A stretch of 64,000 nucleotides of DNA from Pseudomonadota bacterium (GTDB lineage: Bacteria; Pseudomonadota; Gammaproteobacteria; Burkholderiales; Gallionellaceae): positions 62,001-126,000 of the forward strand of contig JAJYLY010000002.1 of the NCBI GenBank assembly GCA_021787435.1. Direction: 5' to 3'. Positions 27,418-36,749 of the stretch are shown here, piece after piece. Every line of letters begins with the position of its first letter. Within the stretch, counting starts at the first letter, position 1. A program made the position numbers and the translations under genes. Below the pieces are notes generated by a model that was given only the letters and a program-made list of their open reading frames with translations, had not been told where the DNA came from and searched no databases.

Positions 27418-28731
27418 ATGAAAATAAAATCATTCATATTGTTCCTGGCCGTGGCGTCAAACAGCGCGCAGGCGACCGACCTGCTGGATGTTTTCCACAG
27501 TGCGCAGCGCAACGATCCGGTGATTGCCGCGGCACGCGCGGCCCAGCAGGCAGGTGCCGAAAAGCTGCCGCAAGGTCGTTCGCTGCTTTTGCCAACCGTC
27601 AGCCTGAATGCAAACTCCACGGCCAACAATCAGAACGTGCAGTATCTCGGATTTCCGCTCTCGGTCATCAACGGCAGCTATCGGTACAACAGCAATGGCT
27701 ATGGAGTGACCATGGTTCAGCCATTGTATCGAGAGCAGAACTGGGTGGCTTATACCGAGGCGCAATTGCAGGTTGCGCAAACCGATGCGCAATTAAGAAT
27801 CGCCGAGCAGGATCTGGTGCTGCGCACCGCGCAGGCGTACTTCGATGTGCTGATGGCTCAGGATAGTGTGGAACTTGCCGAGGCGCAAAAAGCCGCCATT
27901 GACGAGCAGCTAGCACAGGCCAAGCGGAATTTCGAGGTTGGGACTGCCACGATCACCGACACTCACGAGGCACAGGCGCGCCACGACCAGATCTATTCGC
28001 AACAGATCGCGGCACAGAACAATTTGGAAATCAAGCGCAGCGCGCTGCAGCAGCTCATCAATGCCGAGCCGCATGATCTTAAGCCGCTTGGCGCGCAATT
28101 CAAGCCGGGAATGCCTCAGCCTGTGGGCATGGACAAGTGGGTGGGCAATGCAGAGATCAACAATCCCCAGCTTGCCATAGCCCACGCTGGCGTCGAACTT
28201 GCCGAAAAGGAAGTGGAAAAAAATCGCGCCGGACATTACCCGACCGTGGACCTGGTGGCGAATTATTCCAACAGCAATATGGGTGGCAGCATGGCCAGCG
28301 ATATCACGACCAAGAGCCTGGGCGTTCAGCTCAACATGCCCATCTTTGAAGGCGGCATGATCAGGTCCAAGTCGCGCGAAGCCGTCGCAAACCGCGATCG
28401 CGCAAGGCAGGATATGGAGAATTCACGCCGCAGCGTTGACCAGCAGGCAAGGCAGGCTTATCTCGGCGTGATATCCGGTGTTTCTCAGGTTGAAGCCCTG
28501 CAGCAGGCACTCGTTTCCAGTGAGACTGTGCTGGCTTCCAGCAAGCTGGGCCAAGAGGTCGGCGTGCGCACCAACCTTGACGTGCTGAACGCAGAGCAAC
28601 AGCTATATGCGACGCGTCGCGACCTGTATCAGGCGGAATATGACTATCTGTTGAGCGAGTTGCGCTTGAAGGCTGCAGTAGGCGAGCTTGACGAAGCAGA
28701 ACTGGCAAAGATCAACCAGGCATTCCATTGA
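27418..28731 (+). CDS. tolC: TolC-family outer membrane channel protein
   Basis: This 437-residue outer-membrane efflux protein has a signal peptide at the N terminus (MKIKSFILFLAVASNSAQA), then the TolC repeat DLLDVFHSAQRNDPVIAAAR and its second-half copy beginning near GNAEINNPQLAIAHAGVELA. It forms trimeric ducts for type I secretion or multidrug efflux. No adaptor or pump gene is beside it, so it may be shared by several systems. The ATG at 27418 is preferred because it starts the signal peptide. Confidence 0.93.
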   Translation: MKIKSFILFLAVASNSAQATDLLDVFHSAQRNDPVIAAARAAQQAGAEKLPQGRSLLLPTVSLNANSTANNQNVQYLGFPLSVINGSYRYNSNGYGVTMVQPLYREQNWVAYTEAQLQVAQTDAQLRIAEQDLVLRTAQAYFDVLMAQDSVELAEAQKAAIDEQLAQAKRNFEVGTATITDTHEAQARHDQIYSQQIAAQNNLEIKRSALQQLINAEPHDLKPLGAQFKPGMPQPVGMDKWVGNAEINNPQLAIAHAGVELAEKEVEKNRAGHYPTVDLVANYSNSNMGGSMASDITTKSLGVQLNMPIFEGGMIRSKSREAVANRDRARQDMENSRRSVDQQARQAYLGVISGVSQVEALQQALVSSETVLASSKLGQEVGVRTNLDVLNAEQQLYATRRDLYQAEYDYLLSELRLKAAVGELDEAELAKINQAFH

Positions 28732-28739
28732 TTCAGCAG

Positions 28740-30062
28740 CTAGATCTTCTTAACGAACACCTTGGATTTTCTTTGATAGTTGTAAAGCGCCTTCTTCTGT
28801 GAAGGAAGTTCTGATGTGTCGCTTTCCTTGAAGCCTCGCTCCAGGAACCAGTGCGCGGTGCGCGTGGTCAACACGAACAGTTTCTTTAGTTTCTGCGACT
28901 TGGCGAGTGCCGTCATGTGGTTCATGATCGCCTCTCCATAGCCACGATCGCGGTATTGAGGATCGACCGCCAGGCAGGCAAGTTCGGCTTCGGCTTCATC
29001 CGGAAAAGGATAGAGCGCAGCGCATCCGACGATGCGGTGGTCGTGTTCCAGCACAACGAAACGCTCGATCTCGCGCTCCAGAAGCTCGCGATTGCGCCTG
29101 ACCAGTATGCCCTGTTCCTCGAGTGGAATCAGCAATTGCAGGATGCCGCCGACATCTTCTATTGACGCGTCGCGCAGTGTGTTGAGCGTTGACTCCACGA
29201 TCATCGTGCCTATGCCTTCGCTGCTGAACAGCTCGTGCAGAATGGCGCCATCAGTATGCCGGCTGATCAGATGGGTGCGCGCAACGCCTGCCTCGCAGGC
29301 GCGTACCGCGCAGGGCAAAAACAGGCTTACATCGTCCGGCAATTTCCGGTTTGCGGACAGTTCGGCTGTCGCCTGGACGATGGTCAGTTCTTTGAGCAGC
29401 ACGCCTTTTTTGTCCATTACTCCGTCGACATCCATCAGGAATACCAGCTTGTCTGCATCCAGCGCGATGGCTGTGGCGGTGGCGACATCTTCAAGCGTGA
29501 GGTTGAAGACTTCGCCCGTGGGGGAATAACCCAGCGGCGAGAGCAGTACCACCTCTCCGAACTCCATGCGGTCGTTGAGTGCGGCGACATCCACCTTGCG
29601 CACGCAACCGGTATGCTGTAGATCCACGCCGTTGATCACGCCCATCGGCTGCGCGGTGATGAAGTTTCCCCCTGCAACGCGTATGTCGGCGTTGGCCATC
29701 GGCGAATTGGCAAGCCCCATGGAAAGCAATGCCTCGATCTCGACCCGCACTCGGCCGACAGCCTCCTTGACGCATTGCATGGTCACCGCATCGGTCAGGC
29801 GTATCCCCTGATGGTAGCTGTCTTCGAGATTCATCCTGGCAAGATGCTGTTCGATCTGGGGGCGGGCGCCGTGCACCAGCACCAGCCGTATGCCTAATGC
29901 GGCCAGCAGGTTGAAGTCGTGGGTCAGTTCGACGAATTTACCGTCGGCAACCATTTCGCCGCCGAATGCGATGACGAAAGTCTTACCCCGGAAGCTGTTA
30001 ATGTAGGGCGCCACAGAGCGAAACCACGCAACAAAATCGGCGGGACGGGTTACAGTTGGCAT
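28740..30062 (-). CDS. argA: Amino-acid N-acetyltransferase (N-acetylglutamate synthase)
   Basis: This 440-residue enzyme catalyses the first step of arginine synthesis. Residues 1-290 form an amino-acid-kinase-like domain (KTFVIAFGGEMVADGKF, then LSPLGYSPTGEVFNL) that usually binds arginine for feedback. The rest is a GNAT domain with LACLAVDPQYRDRGYGEAIM as the acetyl-CoA loop. It ends only 8 bases from the tolC stop, convergent. Confidence 0.96.
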   Translation of the reverse strand: MPTVTRPADFVAWFRSVAPYINSFRGKTFVIAFGGEMVADGKFVELTHDFNLLAALGIRLVLVHGARPQIEQHLARMNLEDSYHQGIRLTDAVTMQCVKEAVGRVRVEIEALLSMGLANSPMANADIRVAGGNFITAQPMGVINGVDLQHTGCVRKVDVAALNDRMEFGEVVLLSPLGYSPTGEVFNLTLEDVATATAIALDADKLVFLMDVDGVMDKKGVLLKELTIVQATAELSANRKLPDDVSLFLPCAVRACEAGVARTHLISRHTDGAILHELFSSEGIGTMIVESTLNTLRDASIEDVGGILQLLIPLEEQGILVRRNRELLEREIERFVVLEHDHRIVGCAALYPFPDEAEAELACLAVDPQYRDRGYGEAIMNHMTALAKSQKLKKLFVLTTRTAHWFLERGFKESDTSELPSQKKALYNYQRKSKVFVKKI

Positions 30063-30077
30063 GTTGTTCTCCTGTAC

Positions 30078-30263
30078 TTACTGTTCGTCGAGTAGTTTGC
30101 CTGCGATGGCCCAATTTTCATCCGGCAGTTCATCGAAGGCAATATAGGTGTATGAGGCGGGTTTGTCTGCGAGGCGCGCCAGCGTGTCGGTGATTTCCTC
30201 GGCGATCCTGGCTTTCTGTTCGCGGCTTAGGCTGCCTGCGATGCGGATATTGACATAAGGCAT
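30078..30263 (-). CDS. 4-oxalocrotonate tautomerase-family enzyme
   Basis: This 61-residue protein begins MPYVNIRIAGSLSREQK. After removal of Met, Pro1 would be the catalytic base, as in 4-oxalocrotonate tautomerase. The length matches the hexameric family. The ATG at 30263 is chosen for this reason over an upstream ATG that would bury the proline. The substrate is unknown. It sits between argA and rsmE on the same strand. Confidence 0.85.
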   Translation of the reverse strand: MPYVNIRIAGSLSREQKARIAEEITDTLARLADKPASYTYIAFDELPDENWAIAGKLLDEQ

Positions 30264-30284
30264 GATGTCCTCCTGATACAAGCG

Positions 30285-31016
30285 TTAACAAAAATCTCCC
30301 CACAGCGTTTGCAGCGCGGACAACCCGGCAATCGCAGCAGTTTCGGTGCGCAGTATGCGCGCGCCCAGGCGTACCGAAATAAAGCCGGCAAGCTGCGCCG
30401 ATTCGCTCTCCGCCTGTGAAAATCCGCCTTCGGCACCGATCAGCAATATGGCCATGCCTTCCGGCTTCTTCTGGGTATTCAGTGAAATGTTACCCTGCGG
30501 CTGCAGGATGAATTTGCTGCTGTCAGTCTGACGCATCTTGTCTAGCCATGTCATGATGTCCACCGGTGCATGTATCAAGGGTAACATGTTGCGTCCGCAT
30601 TGTTCGCAAGCCGAGATGGCAACCTGCTGCCAATGCTCCGTGCGGCGCTGTGCACGTTCGAAAGATAATCTTGCAACGCTGCGTTCGGTGGAAAGCGGTT
30701 GTATTTCTGTTACGCCAAGCTCAGTGGCTTTCTGCATGACCCAGTCCATTTTCTCGCTGCTAGACAATGACTGTGCCAGCAACACAGGCAGATTGGATTC
30801 GCGGTTCGCAGTGATATGAGTGATGCGGTTCACGATGACTTGTTTGCCTGTGATCCTTTCGATAAAGCCATGACACTCGGCACCCAGTCCGTCGAAAAGC
30901 TGCACATGGTCGCCCTCATGCAGCCGTAACACGCGGCTAGCATGATGTGCAGCATTTTCTGGCAGGCTGAACGAGTCCGTGCGAGGAAGCGGTGGCGGAC
31001 AGTAGAAGCGTGGCAT
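30285..31016 (-). CDS. rsmE: 16S rRNA (uracil-1498-N3)-methyltransferase
   Basis: This 243-residue SPOUT methyltransferase has an N-terminal PUA-like domain (FYCPPPLPRTDSF, then HHASRVLRLHEGDHVQLFDG). The knot motif reads AILLIGAEGGFSQAESESAQ, followed by LGARILRTETAAIAGLSALQ. It methylates U1498 in the decoding centre. It diverges from the thioredoxin-like gene. Confidence 0.95.
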   Translation of the reverse strand: MPRFYCPPPLPRTDSFSLPENAAHHASRVLRLHEGDHVQLFDGLGAECHGFIERITGKQVIVNRITHITANRESNLPVLLAQSLSSSEKMDWVMQKATELGVTEIQPLSTERSVARLSFERAQRRTEHWQQVAISACEQCGRNMLPLIHAPVDIMTWLDKMRQTDSSKFILQPQGNISLNTQKKPEGMAILLIGAEGGFSQAESESAQLAGFISVRLGARILRTETAAIAGLSALQTLWGDFC

Positions 31017-31086
31017 GATGAGATCGTTAAGAGTGGCTGTAGGCGTGATAATATACTGCCAGAGAATATCTTGTCAGGAGCATGAA

Positions 31087-31641
31087 ATGGTCAGTCTACA
31101 ACCCCCTCTGTGTAATTTCGGCTGGAAGGCCAGTGATTTCGATTTGCCGGGTATCGATGGCAAGCGCTACGGCCTAGCCAATGCGCGCGGCAAGAACGGT
31201 TTGCTGGTGATGTTCATCTGCAATCATTGCCCATATGTGAAATCCATACGCGAACGCCTGGTGCGCGATACACTTGAGCTGCAGCAGCACGGCATTAACA
31301 GCATCGCCATCATGTCCAACGATGTGTCTGAATATGCAGAGGACTCTTTCGAAAACATGAAGCTGGTAGCCGAGCAGTATCGCTATCCTTTTCCGTATGT
31401 TCTGGACGAAAGCCAGCAGGTAGCGAAGGATTACGGTGCTGTGTGTACGCCTGATTTCTTCGGGTTCAATGCCGATCTGGAGCTGCAATATCGCGGCAGA
31501 CTGGATGCATCTCGCAAGGAACTCGTTCAGGATGCACCGCGCGATCTTTACGCCGCGATGCTGCAAGTGGCCAAGACCGGGCAAGGCCCGAAAGAGCAGA
31601 TTGCCAGCATGGGCTGCTCGATAAAATGGAAGAATGAGTAA
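31087..31641 (+). CDS. Thioredoxin-fold protein of the AhpC/TSA-like group
   Basis: This 184-residue protein has MFICNHCPYVKSIRERLV, the CNHCPYV motif of a thioredoxin-like family often described as redoxin-domain proteins. A second conserved cysteine lies in AVCTPDFFGFN. No signal peptide is visible, so it is cytoplasmic. The ATG at 31087 has AGGAG 7 bases upstream. It overlaps the next gene by 8 bases. A peroxidase or disulfide reductase function is inferred. Confidence 0.85.
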   Translation: MVSLQPPLCNFGWKASDFDLPGIDGKRYGLANARGKNGLLVMFICNHCPYVKSIRERLVRDTLELQQHGINSIAIMSNDVSEYAEDSFENMKLVAEQYRYPFPYVLDESQQVAKDYGAVCTPDFFGFNADLELQYRGRLDASRKELVQDAPRDLYAAMLQVAKTGQGPKEQIASMGCSIKWKNE

Positions 31642-32470
31642 TATGGTGCAGCCGCCTAAAAACAGTGTCACCGGTATGAGCGCGCTGCTCAAGGCGACCA
31701 TTGCTGCGGTCAAGCTCGTGGCGGCAGAGGAGGTCATGCCGCGTTACCTGAAGGTTGCGCATCAGCACAAGAGCGATGGCAGTTTGTGCACAGATGCGGA
31801 TATCGCCACGCAAACTATACTGTCCAAGAAGCTGCAGGCTATCTGCAACGTACCAGTACTGGGTGAAGAGATGCCTGAAGAGGAACAGCGGGCGATCTGG
31901 CAATCCGCGCATGAAGGATTGTGGTGTGTGGATCCGATAGATGGCACTTCCAACTTTGTTCACGGCCTGCCCTATTTTGCAGTTTCTGTCGCCTTGTTGC
32001 GCGAAGGCAAGGCAGTGCTGGGGGTGGTCTATGAGCCTGTCTCTGATGAAATGTTTGCGGCTGAATCTGGCCGGGGAGCTTACCTGAATGGTGAAAAGCT
32101 ACTTGGCCATGCCATTGCACGGACCATGGAGCAGGCCCTTGCCAACGTGGATTTGAAACGATTGCGCCCCAAGCTTGCAGCACAGCTTGCGACCAATCCG
32201 CCTTGCGCATCGCAGCGCAACTTTGGCGCCAGCGCGCTGGAATGGTGTTATACCGCTGCGGGACGCTATGATCTTTATCTGCACGGCGGACAAAAGCTAT
32301 GGGATTATGCTGCAGGCGCGCTGATACTGATGGAGGCAGGCGGATACGCAGCCTGCATCGAAAGCGATGATTTCTCGGCGGGCGATATATGGCAGCGTTC
32401 CGTCATGGCGGCGCGCAGCGAAGCCTTGTTTGTCGAGTGGAAAAACTGGATACGTGCACAGCAGGACTGA
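31634..32470 (+). CDS. Inositol monophosphatase-family enzyme, probably histidinol-phosphatase
   Basis: This 278-residue metal-dependent phosphatase has GEEMPEEEQ, WCVDPIDGTSNFVHGLPYFA and, near the end, GGQKLWDYAAGALILMEAGG, the three metal-site motifs of the IMPase superfamily. Betaproteobacterial members with this sequence are often called HisN-type histidinol-phosphatases or 3'(2'),5'-bisphosphate nucleotidases, and I cannot separate these from sequence alone. It overlaps the upstream gene by 8 bases. Confidence 0.85.
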   Translation: MSNMVQPPKNSVTGMSALLKATIAAVKLVAAEEVMPRYLKVAHQHKSDGSLCTDADIATQTILSKKLQAICNVPVLGEEMPEEEQRAIWQSAHEGLWCVDPIDGTSNFVHGLPYFAVSVALLREGKAVLGVVYEPVSDEMFAAESGRGAYLNGEKLLGHAIARTMEQALANVDLKRLRPKLAAQLATNPPCASQRNFGASALEWCYTAAGRYDLYLHGGQKLWDYAAGALILMEAGGYAACIESDDFSAGDIWQRSVMAARSEALFVEWKNWIRAQQD

Positions 32471-32525
32471 CTGCGCTGAGTCTTCAAGTCTGCGGGCGAC
32501 TTTTTTCAAGAACAAAGGGGTCACC

Positions 32526-33899
32526 TTGAAAATATTGATACTGGGGGCGGGCCAAGTCGGTTCAACCGTGGCGGAAAGCCTGGTGAACGAAGCCAATGAC
32601 ATCACTGTCGTGGATCAGGATGCGGCAAAGCTCGCATTGCTGCAGGAGAGATTGGATCTGCAGGTGCTGACGGGCAGCGCATCTCATCCTTCGGTACTTG
32701 AACAGGCAGGCATTGCCGAGGCTGACATGCTGCTGGCAGTGACGCAAAGCGATGAAGTTAACATGGTGGCCTGCAAACTGGCGGCCAGCCTCTACAACAC
32801 GCCCACACGCATCGCTAGGATACGCTCGGCCGATTATCTTGCGCGTCCCGAGTTGTTCAACAAGAATAATTTCTGCGTGGACTTTTCCATCTGCCCTGAA
32901 CAGATACTCACCGACTACATCACCAAACTGATCGAGTTTCCTGAAGCGTTGCAGGTGTTGCATTTTTCTCATGGCAAGGCTTCCTTGGTGGCAGTGCGTG
33001 CCTTTACGGGCGGACCGCTGGTAGGCAAGCCGCTCAGTTTCCTGCATACTCATATGCCCCAGATCGATACGCGTGTGGCGGCGATTTTTCGCAAAGATGG
33101 GCCGCTGATACCCGAAGGCAGCACGGTAGTTGAAGACGGTGATGAAATTTTTTTCATCGCTGCGACCAAAAATATCCGCAGTGTACTCAAGGAAATGCGC
33201 CGCATGGACAAGCCTGTGCGCCGTATTATGATCGCAGGGGGCGGCAATATCGGACGTCGCCTAGCCAAGGCCCTAGAGCTGGACTATCAGGTGAAGCTCA
33301 TCGAATTCAACAAGAAGTCCTGCGAAAGACTGGCTGGCGAGTTGTCCAGAACGCTGGTATTGAACGGCGATGGGACGGATGAAAAACTGATGCAGCAGGA
33401 GGGAGTCGATGATGTGGATGTGTTTTGCGCGTTGACCAATGACGATGAAAACAACATCATGTCCTCCTTGCTTGCTAAGCAGGCAGGGGCGCGCAAAGTG
33501 ATTTCCCTGATCAACCGCAGCGCCTATGTTGATCTCGTGCAAAGCGGCAAGATAGACATCGCGCTTTCTCCGGCACAGGTCACCATCGGTTCGTTGCTGG
33601 CTTATGTGAGGAAAGGCGATGTGGCTGCGGTGCATTCTTTACGCCGGGGTGCTGCGGAAGCCCTCGAACTGGTGGTGCATGGCGACCGACAATCTTCCAA
33701 AGTGGTGGGGCGCCGCATAGACGAAATCGATCTGCCCAAGGGTGCGACGATAGGCGCCGTCGTGAGAGGCGATGAAGTCATAATGGGGCATCACGACCTT
33801 GTGATCGAAGCCGAGGATCACGTCATCGTATTCGTCATCAACAAGCAGATGGTGAAGAAGGTCGAGAAACTGTTCCAGGTCAGCCTTGGATTTTTCTGA
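32526..33899 (+). CDS. trkA: Trk system potassium transporter, NAD-binding subunit TrkA
   Basis: This 457-residue cytosolic regulator of TrkH has two RCK units, each with a dinucleotide-binding loop: KILILGAGQVGSTVAESL at the start and RRIMIAGGGNIGRRLAKAL near residue 235. TrkA_C segments follow each. The start is TTG at 32526, just before the first Rossmann strand and 8 bases after AAAGGGG. Its TGA stop shares a base with the trkH ATG. Confidence 0.96.
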   Translation: MKILILGAGQVGSTVAESLVNEANDITVVDQDAAKLALLQERLDLQVLTGSASHPSVLEQAGIAEADMLLAVTQSDEVNMVACKLAASLYNTPTRIARIRSADYLARPELFNKNNFCVDFSICPEQILTDYITKLIEFPEALQVLHFSHGKASLVAVRAFTGGPLVGKPLSFLHTHMPQIDTRVAAIFRKDGPLIPEGSTVVEDGDEIFFIAATKNIRSVLKEMRRMDKPVRRIMIAGGGNIGRRLAKALELDYQVKLIEFNKKSCERLAGELSRTLVLNGDGTDEKLMQQEGVDDVDVFCALTNDDENNIMSSLLAKQAGARKVISLINRSAYVDLVQSGKIDIALSPAQVTIGSLLAYVRKGDVAAVHSLRRGAAEALELVVHGDRQSSKVVGRRIDEIDLPKGATIGAVVRGDEVIMGHHDLVIEAEDHVIVFVINKQMVKKVEKLFQVSLGFF

Positions 33900-35353
33900 T
33901 GGAACGCACCGTCATTCGTGCGCTGGGCCTGATGATTGTGGTATTCAGCCTGGCCTATGTGATGCCGGTGATCACAGCGCTGATCTATGCAGATCTTCCT
34001 TTGTTGAGGGATTTTCTTGTTGCGATGGGCTGGACGGTGATCATCGGCGGCGTTCTGTGGCTCTCCACGCGTCATTACAAAGGTGAACTTTCGATAAGGC
34101 AGGGTTACCTGCTCGTGGCGGCGATGTGGACGGCCATGCCGGCTGTCGCAACGTTGCCGCTTCTGATGGCATTGCCCAACTTGAGCTTTACCGATGCCTA
34201 TTTTGAAACCATGTCGGGGTTGAGCACCACGGGTGCTACCGTTCTGACAGGCCTTGATCATCTGCCGCCTGCCATCAACATCTGGCGACATGAGTTGAAC
34301 TGGCTGGGGGGGATGGGGATCATCGTCCTGGCTGTGGCGGTGATGCCGCTTCTTGGCATAGGTGGACGGCAGCTGTTCAAGGCGGAAACCCCTGGGCCGA
34401 TGAAAGAGACTAAGCTTGCTCCGCGCATTACGGAAACGGCGCGCAATCTGTGGCTGGTTTATCTGGTGATTACGCTGGCCTGCATCGCATCCTTGAAGCT
34501 GGTCGGCATGAATTGGCTGGATGCGATTTGTCATGCATTTGCTGCGATGGGGCTGGGCGCATTTTCAACGCATGATGCCAGCATAGGCTATTTCAACTCG
34601 CCGGCCATCGAGGCAGTGCTGATGGTATTTATGCTGCTGGCTGCGATGAATTTTGCAACCCACTTTTTGGTCTGGCGTAAAAAGAGCCTTATGCCGTATC
34701 GCCTGGATGTGGAGGGACTATCCACGCTGGGGCTGGTTCTTTCGAGTTGCGCCGGAATTGCCGTGTTTCTCTGGTGGAAAGGAAGCTACCCAAATTTCTG
34801 GACGGCGTTGCGCTATGCCAGTTTCAATGTGATTTCGATGGCAACCGACTGCGGTCTGAACAATGCAGACTTTAATCGCTGGCCGATTTTTGCGCCGCTT
34901 TGGCTGTTGTTTTTGGGGTGTATTACGGCAAGCTCCGGTTCTACCGGCGGCGGCATCAAAATGATCAGGACTCTGGTGCTGTTCAAGCAGGCGGGACGTG
35001 AGTTCATCAGGCTACTGCACCCGTCAGCCGTGAATCCGCTGAAAATCGGCGGGCAGGTTATTCCGAATAACGTGGTATTCTCCGTGCTGGGTTTCATTTT
35101 TCTGTATTTCATGAGTGTGGCCGTGCTGACCTTCACGCTGTTGATCAGCGGTCTGGACTTTGTGTCGGCCTTTTCAGCTGTGATCGCCTGTATCAACAAT
35201 GCTGGTCCTGGCTTGGGTGCTGTCGGCCCGGCAAGCAATTATCAGGGACTGACGGATTTTCAGACTTGGATATGCGCCCTGTCCATGCTGATCGGGCGAC
35301 TGGAGATATTCACCGTGCTGATCCTGTTCACACCGCATTTCTGGCGGAGCTAA
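33899..35353 (+). CDS. trkH: Trk system potassium uptake protein TrkH
   Basis: This 484-residue channel-like membrane protein has four pore-loop repeats, such as ETMSGLSTTGATVL, GAFSTHDASIGYF and SSGSTGGGIKMIRTLVLFKQ. About ten hydrophobic helices surround them. It forms the K+ pathway gated by TrkA. Coupling to trkA is by a one-base stop-start overlap (TGATG). Confidence 0.96.
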   Translation: MERTVIRALGLMIVVFSLAYVMPVITALIYADLPLLRDFLVAMGWTVIIGGVLWLSTRHYKGELSIRQGYLLVAAMWTAMPAVATLPLLMALPNLSFTDAYFETMSGLSTTGATVLTGLDHLPPAINIWRHELNWLGGMGIIVLAVAVMPLLGIGGRQLFKAETPGPMKETKLAPRITETARNLWLVYLVITLACIASLKLVGMNWLDAICHAFAAMGLGAFSTHDASIGYFNSPAIEAVLMVFMLLAAMNFATHFLVWRKKSLMPYRLDVEGLSTLGLVLSSCAGIAVFLWWKGSYPNFWTALRYASFNVISMATDCGLNNADFNRWPIFAPLWLLFLGCITASSGSTGGGIKMIRTLVLFKQAGREFIRLLHPSAVNPLKIGGQVIPNNVVFSVLGFIFLYFMSVAVLTFTLLISGLDFVSAFSAVIACINNAGPGLGAVGPASNYQGLTDFQTWICALSMLIGRLEIFTVLILFTPHFWRS

Positions 35354-35384
35354 CGCTTTGCCGAATCAATAAAATTGCCAAGAC

Positions 35385-35390
35385 TATAAT
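35385..35390 (+). promoter_or_regulatory. Possible promoter (-10) of the pil-chp operon
   Basis: TATAAT at 35385-35390 lies 66 bases before the pilG start. The -35 region (CGAATC at 17-18 bases) is poor, so an activator may be needed. Confidence 0.4.
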
Positions 35391-35456
35391 CTATCGGTTA
35401 GGATAGAAATAAAAAAAACCTTAGGATGATGGTTTCGTCACAGCAAGGGGGAAAGG

Positions 35457-35861
35457 TTGAGCGCAAATTTGCCATTGTCTGGCGTCAAGGTCGTGCTGAT
35501 TGACGACAGCAACACCATACGGCGTAGTGGGGAGATATTTCTATCGCAGGCAGGGTGTCAGGTGGTGCTTGCTGAAGACGGATTTGACGGCCTGTCCAAG
35601 GTGGTGGATACCCGGCCGGATATCATATTCGTGGACGTGATGATGCCAAGGCTGGATGGCTATCAGACCTGTGCATTGATCAAAAACAACCCGCAATTTA
35701 AAAATATTCCTGTCGTGATGTTGACCAGTAAAGATACGCTGTTCGATCGCGCACGCGGCAAGCTGGCCGGCTCCGACCAGTATCTGATTAAACCATTTAA
35801 CAAAAAGAGCCTGATAGAATCAGTCATTTTGCATACACAGGGACATGAACATGACTATTAA
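35457..35861 (+). CDS. pilG: Twitching motility response regulator PilG
   Basis: This 134-residue stand-alone receiver domain has KVVLIDDSNTIRRSGEIFL with the acidic pair, DIIFVDVMMPRLDGYQT with the phospho-acceptor Asp, VMLTSKD, and LIKPFNKKSL with the conserved Lys. It starts with TTG, preceded by AAGGGGGAAAGG. The next genes (pilH, pilI, pilJ, chpA) make this the Pil-Chp pathway that controls type IV pilus extension, surface sensing and cAMP in relatives. Confidence 0.92.
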   Translation: MSANLPLSGVKVVLIDDSNTIRRSGEIFLSQAGCQVVLAEDGFDGLSKVVDTRPDIIFVDVMMPRLDGYQTCALIKNNPQFKNIPVVMLTSKDTLFDRARGKLAGSDQYLIKPFNKKSLIESVILHTQGHEHDY

Positions 35862-36216
35862 GAAAATACTGGTGGTGGATGATTCGGCAACGGAGCGTCA
35901 TATCCTTGGAGAAATTCTGACCAAGCAGGGCTTTGAAGTTTCATTTGCCGAGAGCGGCGAAATGGGGGTGGCCAAGGCCAAGCAGGATAAGCCTGATCTG
36001 GTGTTGATGGATGTGGTGATGCCGGGCTTAAATGGCTTTCAGGCAACGCGCGCGATCACCAAAGACCCGGTCACTGCCCATATCCCGGTACTGCTTTGCA
36101 CCACCAAGGATCAGGATACCGACAAGATCTGGGGGATGCGACAGGGTGCGAAGGATTATCTGGTGAAGCCCGTCAATGTCGCCGAATTGCTGAGCAAGAT
36201 TGCCGCGCTTATTTGA
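35851..36216 (+). CDS. pilH: Twitching motility response regulator PilH
   Basis: This 121-residue single receiver domain has KILVVDDSATERHILGEIL, DLVLMDVVMPGLNGFQA with the acceptor Asp, LLCTTKDQD and YLVKPVNVAEL. The ATG at 35851 (after an in-frame ATG at 35845) is favoured by an AGGGA at suitable distance. It overlaps the pilG end by 11 bases. Confidence 0.92.
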   Translation: MTIKKILVVDDSATERHILGEILTKQGFEVSFAESGEMGVAKAKQDKPDLVLMDVVMPGLNGFQATRAITKDPVTAHIPVLLCTTKDQDTDKIWGMRQGAKDYLVKPVNVAELLSKIAALI

Positions 36217-36228
36217 CACTGAATAACC

Positions 36229-36720
36229 ATGCCCAAGCGAATCAATCTGCGCGAGTTTCAGCAAAACTTGAGCAACCGCATGCATGACAAAAGCCGCATG
36301 GGCGGACAATTGTCGTTGTTGGGGATACAGATCGCCGGGCAGAATTATTTGGTGGAGATGGTGGACATCAGCGAGGTGTTGTCGATGCCGCCCTTGGCGC
36401 CCGTCCCGCTGACCCGTCCGTGGTTTCGTGGTGTGGCTAATGTGCGCGGCAATTTATATTGTGTTGCAGACTTGGCAGCCTTCATGCATCAGGGCGTCGC
36501 CTCCGGTGCGGTCGCCAATCGTCTGTTGCTGGTTGCAGAACGCTATGCATTCAATGCGGCGTTGCTGGTGGAGAAGGTGTTTGGTCTGCGCGATATGAGC
36601 AAGTGGCAACGCGACGAGAAGCAAAAGGACTTGTATTTTGATGAGCAGGACGTGGCTTGGCGCAAACTTGATGTGATTGGGTTGCTTGGGCAGCCGGAGT
36701 TTTTGCAAATAGGTATTTAG
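36229..36720 (+). CDS. pilI: CheW-like adaptor PilI
   Basis: This 163-residue CheW-domain protein ([20 protein letters not shown], then [20 protein letters not shown]) links the receptor PilJ to the kinase ChpA. It lies 12 bases after pilH and 29 before pilJ. Confidence 0.92.
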   Translation: MPKRINLREFQQNLSNRMHDKSRMGGQLSLLGIQIAGQNYLVEMVDISEVLSMPPLAPVPLTRPWFRGVANVRGNLYCVADLAAFMHQGVASGAVANRLLLVAERYAFNAALLVEKVFGLRDMSKWQRDEKQKDLYFDEQDVAWRKLDVIGLLGQPEFLQIGI

Positions 36721-36749
36721 CAGTATCTGTCCCCCCGGAGAAAATGTAT